Source of the DNA: Bacteroidales bacterium UBA6851
Lineage (GTDB): Bacteria; Bacteroidota; Bacteroidia; Bacteroidales; UBA932
DNA length: 64,000 nucleotides
Assembly (NCBI GenBank): GCA_002451795.1
Contig: DKDJ01000006.1
Span: forward strand, 1-64,000
Reading direction: 5' to 3'
Shown: piece after piece, positions 11,105 through 21,130 of the stretch
How the letters are laid out: each line of letters opens with the position of its first letter
Position numbering within the stretch: the first letter of the stretch is position 1
Program-made: the position numbers and the translations under genes
Notes under the pieces: model-generated
What the model was told of the DNA's origin: nothing
Seen by the model: only the letters and a program-made list of their open reading frames with translations
Database searches by the model: none

Positions 11105-12769
11105 TTAGTCGTTGTTGTATCCAAGGAAACTGCGCATGAATGAGGTATGCGGAATCTCCTTGTCTGGAACAGGAATGAAATAATTGAGGAACATTAGCAA
11201 ACGGTGGGCTTCGCTATACTCTGGGCAGCTCTTCGGCACTGTACGAAGTATGACTTCGGCATGGTTGCGCAGCACGGCAAATTCCAAAAGATACGCGGAA
11301 TTGAATAGTACATCAGCGTCTTCTTGATAAGGATAAATCCATTTGACCTCAGCGCGACGCACATTTGGCCAGTTGGAAATGGTTTCCTTGGCACTGTAAG
11401 CACCCTTATTGTAATCTCGTACGATTCGGCGGAGAAGCCTATTATCACTCGTAGGGATGCAGTTGTGATCGTCTAGAGAAATGCTAGTGATGGCATTAAT
11501 GAAGATTTTAAATTTCTTGGAATCATCAATCTTATAGAGTAACTGCGGGTTGAGCGCATGAATTCCTTCAATCAGAAGAATCGATCCCTCTGGGAGAGAA
11601 ATCCGTTTTCCGTTGTACTCCCTAATACCTGTCACAAAATTGTATTCCGGCACTTCAACTTCCTCTCCAGAGATGAGTTTTAGTACATCTTCTTGAAGAG
11701 CAGCATGGTCCACCGTATCAAAATTATCAAAATCATAACTTCCATCCGGAAGCTTAGGTGTATCAAGACGATTGACGAAGTAGTCATCAGTAGAGAAGGA
11801 TACCGGATGTAGTCCGCAAGCCTTAAGTTGCACGCTCAGTCTTCTGCAGAATGTGCTCTTACCGCTGCTGGTAGGTCCTGTAATGAGTACAATCTTAACT
11901 GGAGATTTAGAATTATACCTCTTATCAATCTCTTCAGCAATCTGAACTATCTTTTTCTCTTGGAGAGCTTCAGCCACCTGAATAAGTTCGCTTGCCCTAC
12001 CGTCAAGACATGCCTCATTGACATCTCCCACATTGCTGAGTCCCATTATCCGGTTCCAATTAACCGTCTCCGTGAATACATCGAACGTCTTAGGCTGCTC
12101 GTAGAACGGGGCAAGCTTCTCCGGTTCATGCCTGTCTGGGACCCGAAGCAACATACCACCGTGGTAAGGGGAAAGGCTCCATACCTTAAGATAGCCTGTA
12201 CTTGGTACCAAAGCATCGTAATAGTAATCAGCCGTGTCTTCAAGGGTGTAGTAGTTGACATAAATCTCTCCGCAAGTCTCGAGAAGCTTGACCTTATCCT
12301 CCTGCTCAAGTTTTTTGAATACCTTTACGGCTTCAGATACTTGTACTTCATGCCGGCGGAAAGGTATATCTTTATCAACTATCTCCCTCATTTTAAGGCT
12401 GATTGACTCTGCATCCTCCTCCTTAAGCATAGTCCCGTCACCCTTGTCCATGCAGCAGAAGAAGCCTTTGGAGATAGGACGGCGTAGAACAATCTTACAA
12501 TGCGGGAAGAGTTCCTTTGCTGCCTTATAGAGTAGAAAACAAAGCGAACGGCAATAGACGTTACGTCCGCTATAGGAGCGGTAGTCAAGGAATTCCACCT
12601 CTCTGTTGTTGAAAACACGGAACTTCAAGCCTTCACATACATTGTTCACCTTGGCGGATACAATGTCATACGGCCTCTCGAAATCGAATGACGGCAACAT
12701 CTCAAGAAGGGTAGTGCCCTCCTGAAACTCCTTGTACGTGCCGTTATTCTTGCAAAATATTTTTAGCAT
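11105..12769 (-). CDS. nucleoside (uridine) kinase with N-terminal TGS/ThrRS-like region (554 aa)
   Basis: The C-terminal half is a phosphoribulokinase/uridine kinase domain with the P-loop GPTSSGKS (298-305), STDDYFVNR and LLIEGIHALNP, so it should phosphorylate uridine or a related nucleoside. The N-terminal ~65 residues resemble a TGS domain, followed by a region like the second additional domain of threonyl-tRNA synthetase (ISKGFFCCMDKGDG onward). This fused form is common in Bacteroidota and some Firmicutes; why a nucleoside kinase carries tRNA-synthetase-like domains is not known to me. Divergent upp (uracil salvage) lies 80 nt away, which supports a pyrimidine salvage role. Confidence 0.88.
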   Translation of the reverse strand: MLKIFCKNNGTYKEFQEGTTLLEMLPSFDFERPYDIVSAKVNNVCEGLKFRVFNNREVEFLDYRSYSGRNVYCRSLCFLLYKAAKELFPHCKIVLRRPISKGFFCCMDKGDGTMLKEEDAESISLKMREIVDKDIPFRRHEVQVSEAVKVFKKLEQEDKVKLLETCGEIYVNYYTLEDTADYYYDALVPSTGYLKVWSLSPYHGGMLLRVPDRHEPEKLAPFYEQPKTFDVFTETVNWNRIMGLSNVGDVNEACLDGRASELIQVAEALQEKKIVQIAEEIDKRYNSKSPVKIVLITGPTSSGKSTFCRRLSVQLKACGLHPVSFSTDDYFVNRLDTPKLPDGSYDFDNFDTVDHAALQEDVLKLISGEEVEVPEYNFVTGIREYNGKRISLPEGSILLIEGIHALNPQLLYKIDDSKKFKIFINAITSISLDDHNCIPTSDNRLLRRIVRDYNKGAYSAKETISNWPNVRRAEVKWIYPYQEDADVLFNSAYLLEFAVLRNHAEVILRTVPKSCPEYSEAHRLLMFLNYFIPVPDKEIPHTSFMRSFLGYNND

Positions 12770-12802
12770 CGGTCAAATATGAAGCTTGTGACTAAAATCA
12801 AA

Positions 12803-12831
12803 CAAAATTAGAAAAAAAGTTCATATCTTTA
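12803..12831. promoter_or_regulatory. divergent -7 elements for the nucleoside kinase and upp
   Basis: On the minus strand TAATTTTG (12803-12810) matches TAnnTTTG and points to the nucleoside kinase. On the plus strand TATCTTTA (12824-12831) is one base off and points to upp. The two are 13 nt apart, so polymerases for the two salvage genes may compete. Confidence 0.45.
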
Positions 12832-12849
12832 CATAAAAATCACACCAAT

Positions 12850-13479
12850 ATGAGTCAACTCCACATTGTGAATCATCCAATGATTCAGCATAAACTGAGC
12901 ATCATGCGTCAGAAAGAGACTGGTTCCAAGGATTTCCGGGAACTGCTCAAAGAAATTTCTTTGCTTATGGGATATGAGCTCACTCGCGATCTTCCTTTGA
13001 CGGACTGCGAGATAGAGACCCCAATCTGCAAAATGACAGCGAAGAAAGTATCAGGAAGAAAACTTGCTGTAGTGCCTATTCTTCGTGCAGGTCTGGGAAT
13101 GGTGGATGGTCTTTTGACACTTGTACCTGTTGCAAAGGTGGGACACATCGGCCTTTATAGAGACGAGAAAACCCACACACCGGTAGTATACTACTGTAAG
13201 TTGCCGGAAGATATCAGCCAGAGAATGGTTATAGTTACTGATCCGATGTTGGCTACTGGAGGCAGCTCCTGCGATGCCCTTGCCATGTTGAAGGAAAAGG
13301 GATGTACCAACATCAGACTCATGTGCCTTGTAGCAGCACCAGAAGGGGTAGCAAGAGTTCAGGCAGAGCATCCTGATGTAGATATATATGTGGCTGCTGT
13401 AGACGAGCATCTCAACGAAAACGCATACATCGTCCCAGGACTTGGAGATGCTGGTGATAGAATTTTTGGCACCAAATAG
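12850..13479 (+). CDS. upp: uracil phosphoribosyltransferase
   Basis: Converts uracil and PRPP to UMP in pyrimidine salvage. The 209-residue length is standard. The PRPP-binding signature DPMLATGGS is at 131-139, [11 protein letters not shown] at 77-87, and the C-terminal [13 protein letters not shown] is the typical uracil-binding end. It is transcribed alone, away from the nucleoside kinase, and ends before a strong hairpin at 13512-13550. Confidence 0.97.
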   Translation: MSQLHIVNHPMIQHKLSIMRQKETGSKDFRELLKEISLLMGYELTRDLPLTDCEIETPICKMTAKKVSGRKLAVVPILRAGLGMVDGLLTLVPVAKVGHIGLYRDEKTHTPVVYYCKLPEDISQRMVIVTDPMLATGGSSCDALAMLKEKGCTNIRLMCLVAAPEGVARVQAEHPDVDIYVAAVDEHLNENAYIVPGLGDAGDRIFGTK

Positions 13480-13511
13480 CCATAACCTTTAACAGCAATT
13501 ATCAAGATAAC

Positions 13512-13550
13512 AAAAAGATGGTGGCTGAAACTTCAGCCACCATCTTTTTT
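13512..13550. terminator. bidirectional intrinsic terminator between upp and rho
   Basis: GATGGTGGCTGAA (13517-13529) pairs exactly with TTCAGCCACCATC (13532-13544). The stem is flanked by five A on the left and six T on the right, so it can work in both directions and serve both convergent genes. Confidence 0.9.
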
Positions 13551-13563
13551 GCTTATAAATTAA

Positions 13564-15498
13564 TTAGAAGTTATCGTAGAACTTTGCCTCTCGCGGATTT
13601 ACCTTTGACATATTGTCAAGAAGATCCTGATTGGTCTTATGTTCATCCATAAGCTGATTCATGAAATTCATTGCTTCTGTAGGATTCATGTCCGCAAGAA
13701 GTTTTCTCAGAATCCATATTCTCTGACCTTGATCCTTAGGATAGAGAAGGTCGTCACGCCTTGTTCCAGAAAGGAGTATATTGACAGCCGGGAAGATACG
13801 ACGGTTGGCAAGGGTTCTATCAAGCTGAATTTCGGAGTTTCCTGTTCCCTTGAACTCCTCGAAGATCACATCATCCATTTTGGAGCCCGTTTCTGTCAAG
13901 GCAGTAGCAAGAATGGTTAGGGAACCACCTCCTTCAATATTTCGGGCTGCACCGAAGAAGCGCTTAGGTTTCTGAAGAGCGTTGGCATCCACACCTCCTG
14001 TAAGTACTTTTCCGGAAGCAGGCTGTACGGTATTGTAAGCACGTGCGAGTCTAGTAATAGAGTCAAGGAGAATGACCACATCATGTCCGCACTCTACAAG
14101 CCTACGCGCCTTCTCAATGACCATGTTGGCCACCTTTACATGCTTCTCTGCCGGCTCATCGAAAGTAGATGCTACAACCTCTGCCTTTACAGAGCGCTGC
14201 ATGTCCGTCACCTCTTCAGGACGTTCATCCACAAGCAGTACAATTTCGTAAACTTCAGGATGATTATCCGCGATGGCATTGGCTATGCTTTTAAGAAGAA
14301 GCGTCTTACCTGCCTTAGGAGGGGAGACGATAAGCATTCGCTGACCTTTTCCGATAGGGGAGAACATATCTACGATACGGCAACTCTTATCTTTCTCGTG
14401 CCCATTTCCAAGGAGATTGAACTTCTCATCAGGGAAGAGTGGGGTTAGAAAGTCGAAAGGTACTCTATCCCGAATAAACTCAGGAGTACGCCCATTTACG
14501 TACTTGATATTTACAAGAGGGAAATACTTGTCCCCATCGCGAGGTGGTCTAATCTCACCTGTGACCGTATCCCCACTTTTCAAGGCATTTGACTTAACCT
14601 GCTGAGCGGAAACATATATATCATCAGGAGAATTAAGATAATTGTAGTCTGAAGAGCGGAGGAATCCGTATCCGTCAGGCATTATCTCCAAAACACCAGT
14701 TGCTTCCACTGTACCCTCGTATACAATCTGTGGCTGCTTTTGTCTTTTGATAAATCCGCCATCGCCTTGTCTGTCATTCTGTGGAGCAGGTACATTCTGC
14801 TGTGATGGCTGCTTGAAGACTGGGAGTCCTCCTTGTGGCGCATAGTTAGTCTGCGCGGGAGTGATTCTCGAACCCTCCATTGCCTTTTCTTGAACCTTGG
14901 ACTGCACCTTTTCAAGAATTCGAGAAAGATCTCGCTCTCTATTCTTTTTCTTGTTGGCGTTCGGCTGTTCCCCAGACTTGGTAGTCTGCTGCTTTTCTTG
15001 AGAGTTAGGCTGCGCTTCTACTGTACTGAAGAGATCAGGAGTATCAATACTCTTATCTTTGACTATAGTATCCTTTGATTCCGGCTCGGGTTTCTCTTCT
15101 TTTTTAGCAACTTCAAGAGCTTGCTGCTGAGCAAGTTTTTCGCTTTTCGGCTTACGTCCTCTTTTTTTAGGTTGTGGTGTTTGATGATTGTCTGCGGTCG
15201 CTGGAGATGTTTCTTTATTAACATCTTGCTGAGGTTTGGTGATGTCTTCAGTCGACTCCGGCTCAGTCTTTTGTGCCTGCTCTTGCAGAACTTTGAGCGC
15301 CTTAGGCGGACGACCACGACGAGGCTTCGGCTTGTCGACAATCGGCTTCTGCGATTCCACAACCGCTTGCTTGTCTATAATGGCATACGCAAGATTTTCG
15401 TTATCAAGCTTTTTTGTTGCGCTGATTTCGTATTCTTTCGCAAGTGCCTCGAGCTGTTCTCTACTCATTGAATTCAGCTCAGATAATTTGAGTGGCAT
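13564..15498 (-). CDS. rho: transcription termination factor Rho with long disordered insert
   Basis: Hexameric RNA helicase that ends transcription at Rho-dependent sites. After a Rho N-terminal helical domain (1-47) comes a low-complexity region of about 200 residues (48-255) rich in K, E, P, Q, N and S, with two AT-hook-like cores: KPRRGRPPK (58-66) and KKRGRKPK (111-118). The cold-shock-type RNA-binding domain follows (about 258-335, GYGFLRS), then the RecA-type ATPase with Walker A PPKAGKT (393-399) and [15 protein letters not shown]. At 644 residues it is about 220 longer than E. coli Rho. Bacteroides Rho inserts are reported to drive phase separation in B. thetaiotaomicron, and the same may hold here (inference). 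Confidence 0.97.
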   Translation of the reverse strand: MPLKLSELNSMSREQLEALAKEYEISATKKLDNENLAYAIIDKQAVVESQKPIVDKPKPRRGRPPKALKVLQEQAQKTEPESTEDITKPQQDVNKETSPATADNHQTPQPKKRGRKPKSEKLAQQQALEVAKKEEKPEPESKDTIVKDKSIDTPDLFSTVEAQPNSQEKQQTTKSGEQPNANKKKNRERDLSRILEKVQSKVQEKAMEGSRITPAQTNYAPQGGLPVFKQPSQQNVPAPQNDRQGDGGFIKRQKQPQIVYEGTVEATGVLEIMPDGYGFLRSSDYNYLNSPDDIYVSAQQVKSNALKSGDTVTGEIRPPRDGDKYFPLVNIKYVNGRTPEFIRDRVPFDFLTPLFPDEKFNLLGNGHEKDKSCRIVDMFSPIGKGQRMLIVSPPKAGKTLLLKSIANAIADNHPEVYEIVLLVDERPEEVTDMQRSVKAEVVASTFDEPAEKHVKVANMVIEKARRLVECGHDVVILLDSITRLARAYNTVQPASGKVLTGGVDANALQKPKRFFGAARNIEGGGSLTILATALTETGSKMDDVIFEEFKGTGNSEIQLDRTLANRRIFPAVNILLSGTRRDDLLYPKDQGQRIWILRKLLADMNPTEAMNFMNQLMDEHKTNQDLLDNMSKVNPREAKFYDNF

Positions 15499-15557
15499 AT
15501 TGTGTAATAAGATTTGTCATGAACCGCCGAATAGGCGAATTCGCATTAATGAGTTCG

Positions 15558-15565
15558 CAAATATA
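15558..15565 (-). promoter_or_regulatory. -7 element for rho
   Basis: Minus strand reads TATATTTG, an exact TAnnTTTG match, in the 77-nt gap between the lptD stop and the rho start. A leader of about 50 nt is implied. No TTTG at the ideal -33 spacing, which would fall inside lptD. Confidence 0.5.
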
Positions 15566-15575
15566 ACTAAAAAAA

Positions 15576-18323
15576 TCAATTATCCCAATAGCTGCTGCTT
15601 TTCTTGAATTTGAGAAGATCTGCAAGTGTCGAAGCCTTGGCCGCAATGGTGAAGCTATATGACTTATAAGTCCCGAGCGGAATCCAACTGACTGAAATAT
15701 TGAAACAGTGCAGGTCATAGTTGGCACTAAGCTGGGTAGTGGTGATTTTCTTCGCCACAAAGTCAAATCCAGTATTTAGATTGACCGAAAGGCTCGGGGT
15801 AATTTTAATGTTTCCGCTTGCGTTGAGAGTGGCACGTATGTCATTCTTCCGCTTCAATATCTCATTGGCGTTATCGTATGTATATCTCGGCGTAAGTCCA
15901 AAAGAGGCACTGAAATTAGCTGACCAAGGCGAGTCAGGGTTAGTGTAATAAAGCCAACCTTCTGGAATAAACTCTCCTGTCACCGGATGGTAATAGTTAC
16001 GATGGTAGTAGTTTGCGGCATTAGCACCTCTGCTAGACCCCTCAGCCTTGGAACCATCATTACCGTCAATATGCCCCTTTCCGGACAGAGAGAATGACGC
16101 AGAGGCATTGAAACTCGTGAGTCGGGCAAGTCCCTGGCCGAGAGAAACAGCAAATCTCTCCACCCTCTGGCCCTTTTCATCAATACCATAAGGATCAAAT
16201 CCGGCGCTGGCATTTATGGAAACCTTATTGAAAAGAGATGTGGACATAGTCATAGAGACTGTCTGCATCTTATATTTCTCACTGAGAAAATTGTATCCTG
16301 TATTGATATTGAACTGGTCAATAAGCTTGACTTTCTTGGTTCCCTTGCCCGTGGTGTCGGCATAGTCCCGGACTTTCGCTTCAAGATTGTTGCCTATGTT
16401 GAGAGTCATGCTTGCTGCCTGTTTTCCGCTTGATGGCACACTTACCAATTGTCCATTATAGATATTGTAGTCGTATGTCTTTTCTGTGCCAGTAGCATCG
16501 GTATAATGCAGTGTGCGGTATCCGTTGGACCACGTATTGAGATTAGGGGTATAGCTGACGGACATTGACGGGGAGATCACATGACGTATCGCCTGAACTT
16601 TATGATGTTTCCCGAAGTTAAGGGTTCCGTACAGACGAGTGCTCATGGAGGTACCGAACGAGTAGTTCTGGTATATACCGAGTCTGCTGAACTGGTGTGT
16701 CTGCTTGGATTCAAGCTTGCCGGATTCTTCGTTGTATTCCCAGTCCGTGGCACGGAAATACCAGTTCTGTCCGTAAGAAACGCTAGGGGAGAGGCTGATA
16801 TATTTAAAAAGCTGAAATGTAGGGAGTCCGATTGTGAAGTCATGCTTCATGCCGTTCTTGAATTTGTCCACAAGATTGACTTTTCCAAATTCGGAAGACT
16901 TGAAGCTGACCTGGTTATCAAGAGAAGACCGATAAGCAAATGAGATCTTCTCGTAAATCTTTTCCTTACCAACCCTTTCTTTGCGCTTAAATGGATAGAA
17001 AGTGCTGACTGAGATGGATAGATTCGGCAGTGTAAAAGTGTATGAGGAGTCACGCGAACTCTGGCTATGACGTGCATTAAGGCTTATGCTTACTTTGCCG
17101 CCCCAAGTCTTAGAATATGATATGGTGGAACTTGCCTGATTTTGGAGGGCATTGCTGATGCTTGTGGAATTGTACCTATTGTTGGATGGGCTTTTTAGGT
17201 CCACGGATGCCCTGAATGTTGTTCCGGGGTGCGCTTTTGAATCCTGAGAGTGATCCCACCTTATACCGAAGTTTGTCATCTGGTTGAACTCTGGTGTACC
17301 TCTTTCTCCCGTTTGATCGTTCGAGTACGTGAGATTAAATCCTCCGTTAAACTTGTATTTTACGTTGTATCTGGAACTTACATTGATTGCCCATGAGCCA
17401 AGAGTATAGTAGTCTCCTGTCACCTGAAGATCAAGGTGATCCCCAAATACAAAGTACATTCCAAGCCCTCGCATATAAAATCCTCGTGCCTGCTCCTCTC
17501 CAAATGACGGCATCAAGAGGCCAGTTGCTCTTTCCGGTTTCTTAGGTATGAATCCGAACGGCAGTCCGATAAACGGCAGCTTAACGTCCTCCACCACAAG
17601 GTAAGACGGACCTATTATAGTCTTCTGAGTCGGATTCTGGACCACTTTGGCAGATGTGAGAGCAAGATAATAATGAGGATGATCCGCATCACAGACAGTA
17701 TATTTACCATTCTTAATGTTGATGGACCTGTCTTCCATCATCTTGATGTTCTGTCCGTGCAGTATTCCATCGTTCTCAGAGGTGATCATGTTGTTGATGA
17801 AAGCCTTTCTGGAGTCGAAATTGTAGTTAAGGCTCTCCATTTCGTATGATTTCCCACCTTGGGTCATCTTCGGCCGACCAGTCCACTCCAGTTTCGTGGA
17901 ATCGTATGTACCTCGGGCAAATACCGTTCTTGTCTTCATGTCGTACTCCATATAGTCGGCCGTAAGCTCCATATCCTGATATTTGACTTTGACATCACCA
18001 TAGTAATATAGCTTCGTGTTGCCAGTCAGGGGATCTTTTGCTTGAACAATACTATCACGGGCGTCTGAGAAAGCTGGGTTATCCAGTGAACTATACTTGA
18101 GCATAGACACAGAGTCTGCTTTCCTAATGGAGTCTGCATGAAAAACCGAATCCCGCCGCGCCAAAGCTACTGAATCCGGAGCTACAACTTTCTTCTCGAC
18201 CCTTACACCATAGCCACCAGGCCTTTTCCCGGGCCCGCGTCTGTTCTGTGCTCCTGTCGGGATGCCTGCTATAAAAAGGCAAAGGACAAGAAGAAAAGAA
18301 ATAATATGAATGTCTTTCCTCAA
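15576..18323 (-). CDS. lptD: LPS-assembly outer-membrane protein LptD-like (OstA type)
   Basis: Likely inserts lipopolysaccharide into the outer leaflet of the outer membrane. After a signal peptide (hydrophobic core IISFLLVLCLFIAGIP) and a Ser/Asp-rich linker comes an OstA-like periplasmic domain (about 95-250: LYYYGDVKVKYQDMELTADYMEYD, KAFINNMITSENDGILHG) and then a long beta-barrel with alternating aromatic/polar strands to the C-terminus. No ATG is available at the start. A TTG at 18323 puts the signal peptide at the N-terminus (915 aa), whereas the TTG at 18386 would add 21 residues and overlap the divergent amidase gene. Bacteroidota LptD homologues have about this length. Confidence 0.85.
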   Translation of the reverse strand: MRKDIHIISFLLVLCLFIAGIPTGAQNRRGPGKRPGGYGVRVEKKVVAPDSVALARRDSVFHADSIRKADSVSMLKYSSLDNPAFSDARDSIVQAKDPLTGNTKLYYYGDVKVKYQDMELTADYMEYDMKTRTVFARGTYDSTKLEWTGRPKMTQGGKSYEMESLNYNFDSRKAFINNMITSENDGILHGQNIKMMEDRSINIKNGKYTVCDADHPHYYLALTSAKVVQNPTQKTIIGPSYLVVEDVKLPFIGLPFGFIPKKPERATGLLMPSFGEEQARGFYMRGLGMYFVFGDHLDLQVTGDYYTLGSWAINVSSRYNVKYKFNGGFNLTYSNDQTGERGTPEFNQMTNFGIRWDHSQDSKAHPGTTFRASVDLKSPSNNRYNSTSISNALQNQASSTISYSKTWGGKVSISLNARHSQSSRDSSYTFTLPNLSISVSTFYPFKRKERVGKEKIYEKISFAYRSSLDNQVSFKSSEFGKVNLVDKFKNGMKHDFTIGLPTFQLFKYISLSPSVSYGQNWYFRATDWEYNEESGKLESKQTHQFSRLGIYQNYSFGTSMSTRLYGTLNFGKHHKVQAIRHVISPSMSVSYTPNLNTWSNGYRTLHYTDATGTEKTYDYNIYNGQLVSVPSSGKQAASMTLNIGNNLEAKVRDYADTTGKGTKKVKLIDQFNINTGYNFLSEKYKMQTVSMTMSTSLFNKVSINASAGFDPYGIDEKGQRVERFAVSLGQGLARLTSFNASASFSLSGKGHIDGNDGSKAEGSSRGANAANYYHRNYYHPVTGEFIPEGWLYYTNPDSPWSANFSASFGLTPRYTYDNANEILKRKNDIRATLNASGNIKITPSLSVNLNTGFDFVAKKITTTQLSANYDLHCFNISVSWIPLGTYKSYSFTIAAKASTLADLLKFKKSSSYWDN

Positions 18324-18337
18324 ATGAAAGTTTTTAC

Positions 18338-18345
18338 TATTTTTG
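18338..18345 (+). promoter_or_regulatory. -7 element for the amidase gene
   Basis: TATTTTTG fits TAnnTTTG and lies 28 nt before the TTG start at 18374, in the short space between the divergent lptD and amidase starts. No -33 TTTG at ideal spacing. Confidence 0.4.
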
Positions 18346-18373
18346 CAATAATCTACAAATTTAATACATAAAT

Positions 18374-19465
18374 TTGAAACGAGCAATCTGCATACTTCTG
18401 GTTGGACTTCTTTCCGTCTGCTCTCTTTTCGCTGATGCTAACGGACTACGTGTGGTGGTAATCGATGCGGGGCATGGAGGGAAAGATCCAGGTGCCGTAA
18501 GTGCAGACAAGAAGACTTATGAAAAGACAATCGTACTCGATATAGCCACCGACCTCGCAGATCGCATCCGCAAGGAATATCCTGACGTCAAAGTGATTAT
18601 GACAAGGACCGACGATCGATATATCACTCTAAATGGCAGGGCAGAAAAAGCCAATAAAGCGAACGCAGACTTATTTATATCTATACATATCAACGCGAGC
18701 GCAAAAAATTCCCCGAACGGATATTCAGTGCACATCCTTGGTCAGTCATCGGATACAAACAAAGACCTTTTCGCATATAATATGGATGTTTGCAAGCGCG
18801 AGAACTCCGTAATTATGCTTGAAGACGACTATACCACCAAATATCAGGGTTTTGATCCTTCTGATCCAGAATCGTTCATTTTCATGACCCTCATGCAGAA
18901 TTCTTATCTGGAGCAGAGTATGAAATTTGCTCAGGTTATCAGCAGCAGCCTTAAGGGCGGCCCGATAAAAGCAGACAGAGGGATTTGGCAGAATCCTTAC
19001 TATGTATTATGGAAGACATCCATGCCAGCCGTGCTCGTGGAACTTGGCTTTATCTCCAATCCTTCTGACTTGTCGACATTGCGACGCAAGGCGGACCGTG
19101 AAGAACTTGGCCGCAGACTTTTCAATGCGTTCAAGGAATACAAGAAGTCATTTGATGAAAGCCTGAAAAGCGAAAAGGCTCCTGATACGGAGTCGGAGGT
19201 CAAGCAAGAGATAAAATTCTCGACAGACTCCTCGTTTTACGCGGTACAGGTGCTTGTGTCATCACGTAAGATTAATGCGGATGACCCTATATTCAAAGGT
19301 CACGAGGTGTGCCAGCGTCCAGTCGGCTCTTTATATAAATATATGCTATGCCCGTCAGAAGAATTAGGAAAGGCAAGAGAGCGGCTTGCGGAAATACGGA
19401 AATCTTTCCCGGATGCCTTTATAGTGCATGTTGAAGGCGAAAATATTAGCCCTATAAAGAATTGA
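18374..19465 (+). CDS. N-acetylmuramoyl-L-alanine amidase (Amidase_3) with SPOR-like C-terminus
   Basis: Cleaves the bond between muramic acid and the stem peptide of peptidoglycan in the periplasm. A signal peptide (MKRAICILLVGLLSVCSLFA) leads into an Amidase_3 domain: zinc ligands His34 in DAGHGGKDPG, Glu50 in KTYEKT and His105 in ISIHINAS, and the catalytic-glutamate region VLVELGFISN. The last ~80 residues (SFYAVQVLVSS onward, with YKYMLCPSEELGKARERL) look like a SPOR domain, which binds denuded glycan at the septum. The start codon is TTG: an in-frame stop lies 10 bases upstream and no earlier ATG exists. Divergent to lptD. Confidence 0.9.
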   Translation: MKRAICILLVGLLSVCSLFADANGLRVVVIDAGHGGKDPGAVSADKKTYEKTIVLDIATDLADRIRKEYPDVKVIMTRTDDRYITLNGRAEKANKANADLFISIHINASAKNSPNGYSVHILGQSSDTNKDLFAYNMDVCKRENSVIMLEDDYTTKYQGFDPSDPESFIFMTLMQNSYLEQSMKFAQVISSSLKGGPIKADRGIWQNPYYVLWKTSMPAVLVELGFISNPSDLSTLRRKADREELGRRLFNAFKEYKKSFDESLKSEKAPDTESEVKQEIKFSTDSSFYAVQVLVSSRKINADDPIFKGHEVCQRPVGSLYKYMLCPSEELGKARERLAEIRKSFPDAFIVHVEGENISPIKN

Positions 19466-19704
19466 ATAATTCTAAATTAGAATCTTTCTATATAACAGGC
19501 AGTTACGCATATTAGTGATTTGTAATGCGCTGAAAATCAACAACAATTAGATAATCGATTACATTTTGCGCAAACACATTTACGATAAAAAAAGAGAAAA
19601 AACAAGAGCACTATAAACTTTTTTTCAATTATTTATCACCAACTTTGCACTGAGGTTCAGACGGAGCTTTTCCGCTCGGATCAGCTTCAATAATCATAAA
19701 GAAA

Positions 19705-21126
19705 ATGGATACACAGAATGCACATATCACGGCATGGAACGATTGCCTGCAGATTATTCAGCAGGTGATTGAGCCGCAGCAGTTTTCGACGTGGTTTGCG
19801 CCAATACGACCAGTATCCCTATCTGACAGTGTACTCACCATAGAAGTCCCTTCTGACTTTGTACGCGAGTACATAGAAGAAGCATTTCTGGATCTCTTAA
19901 AGAGGACTCTGAAAAGGGTGATAGGTGCAGAGGCAAAGTTAGTGTATACTATTAGGCCTGTCAAAACTCGTACTTTGAGAGTACCAGGTCAGGAAGTCGT
20001 GACTCCTGTCAATCCCTCTGTAATGGTATCGTCTACGCCTTCAGAAAAGCCTAGTCCTTTTGTATATCCTGGAATCCATAAGGTCAAAATAGATCCGAGG
20101 CTCAATCCGACATATTGTTTTGCCAATCTTGTAGAAGGCGAATGCAATAAACTTGGCATCAGTGCCGGAGTCAATATAACCGCCGCACCTGGAAAGACTG
20201 CGTTCAACCCACTTTTCATATTCGGAGGCTCTGGTTTAGGAAAGACCCATCTTGCTCAGGCCATAGGCATCTCCATAAAAGAGAAGTACCCTGATCTGGT
20301 GGTTCTATACGTCACTGGTAGTGAATTTAAGAACCAGTATGTAGCCGCAATGACTGTTCTTAACAAGGTTACAGATTTTCTTGCGTACTACATGAAAGTG
20401 GATGTGCTCATAGTAGATGACATTCAGGATCTCATGGGTGCAGGAAGCCAGAATGCCATGTTCAATGTGTTCAATCATCTCCATCAGAACAGCAAGCAGC
20501 TAATTTTCACGTCTGACCGCGCACCAGTCGAGCTCCAGAATTTCGAGGAGAGGCTTCTGTCAAGATTCAAATGGGGTCTTTCCGTTCCACTTGGCAGGCC
20601 TGATTTCCAGACAAGATTCAATATGCTGAAGAAAAAGGCAGAACGTGAGTCTGTGATCATACCGGATGAGGTACTTGAATTCATCGCCTCAAAGGTGAAG
20701 ACAAATTTCCGTGAGCTTGAAGGTACTTTGGTGTCCCTCATTGCTTATTCTTCAGTAGAGCGTGACAAGTCCCTACTCGAACTTGCAGAAAGTATTACAG
20801 AGTCGATAGTAGGGGAGGCCAAGTCCGAAGTAACTATTGACAAAGTCCAGAAGACCGTGTGTGAATATTTCAATATCACCCGCAATGATCTTCTTTCCAA
20901 GTCCCGCAAACGTCAGATAGTGCAGGCTCGTCAGATAGCCATGTATTTGAGTCGCAACATGATAGCTAACTGCTCATTGGCTACGATAGGAGCAGAAATT
21001 GGAGGTAAGGACCACGCTACTGTGCTTCATTCGTGCATGACTGTTTCAGATTTGATGTCTACTGATAAGGTGTTTAAGAAGTATGTCACAGATATAGAGA
21101 CGGCACTTGCCCCTGCAGAAAGATAA
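19705..21126 (+). CDS. dnaA: chromosomal replication initiator DnaA
   Basis: Binds DnaA boxes and opens the replication origin. The 473-residue protein has the N-terminal DnaB-interaction domain (residues 1-90), a short linker, the AAA+ domain with Walker A GGSGLGKT (174-181), VDDIQ as Walker B, and the C-terminal DNA-binding signature GGKDHATVLHS. The upstream 239 bases are A/T-rich with an imperfect -7 element (CAACTTTG, 19640-19647). I saw no clear DnaA boxes there, so this need not be the origin. The next gene is rpe rather than dnaN, as often in Bacteroidota. Confidence 0.98.
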   Translation: MDTQNAHITAWNDCLQIIQQVIEPQQFSTWFAPIRPVSLSDSVLTIEVPSDFVREYIEEAFLDLLKRTLKRVIGAEAKLVYTIRPVKTRTLRVPGQEVVTPVNPSVMVSSTPSEKPSPFVYPGIHKVKIDPRLNPTYCFANLVEGECNKLGISAGVNITAAPGKTAFNPLFIFGGSGLGKTHLAQAIGISIKEKYPDLVVLYVTGSEFKNQYVAAMTVLNKVTDFLAYYMKVDVLIVDDIQDLMGAGSQNAMFNVFNHLHQNSKQLIFTSDRAPVELQNFEERLLSRFKWGLSVPLGRPDFQTRFNMLKKKAERESVIIPDEVLEFIASKVKTNFRELEGTLVSLIAYSSVERDKSLLELAESITESIVGEAKSEVTIDKVQKTVCEYFNITRNDLLSKSRKRQIVQARQIAMYLSRNMIANCSLATIGAEIGGKDHATVLHSCMTVSDLMSTDKVFKKYVTDIETALAPAER

Positions 21127-21130
21127 AAAC

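Noticed and set aside
19466..19704. Possible replication origin upstream of dnaA
   Set aside because: The stretch is A/T-rich, but I found no clear TTATNCACA-type boxes or repeated 9-mers. TTATCACCA near 19633 differs at two places and is single.
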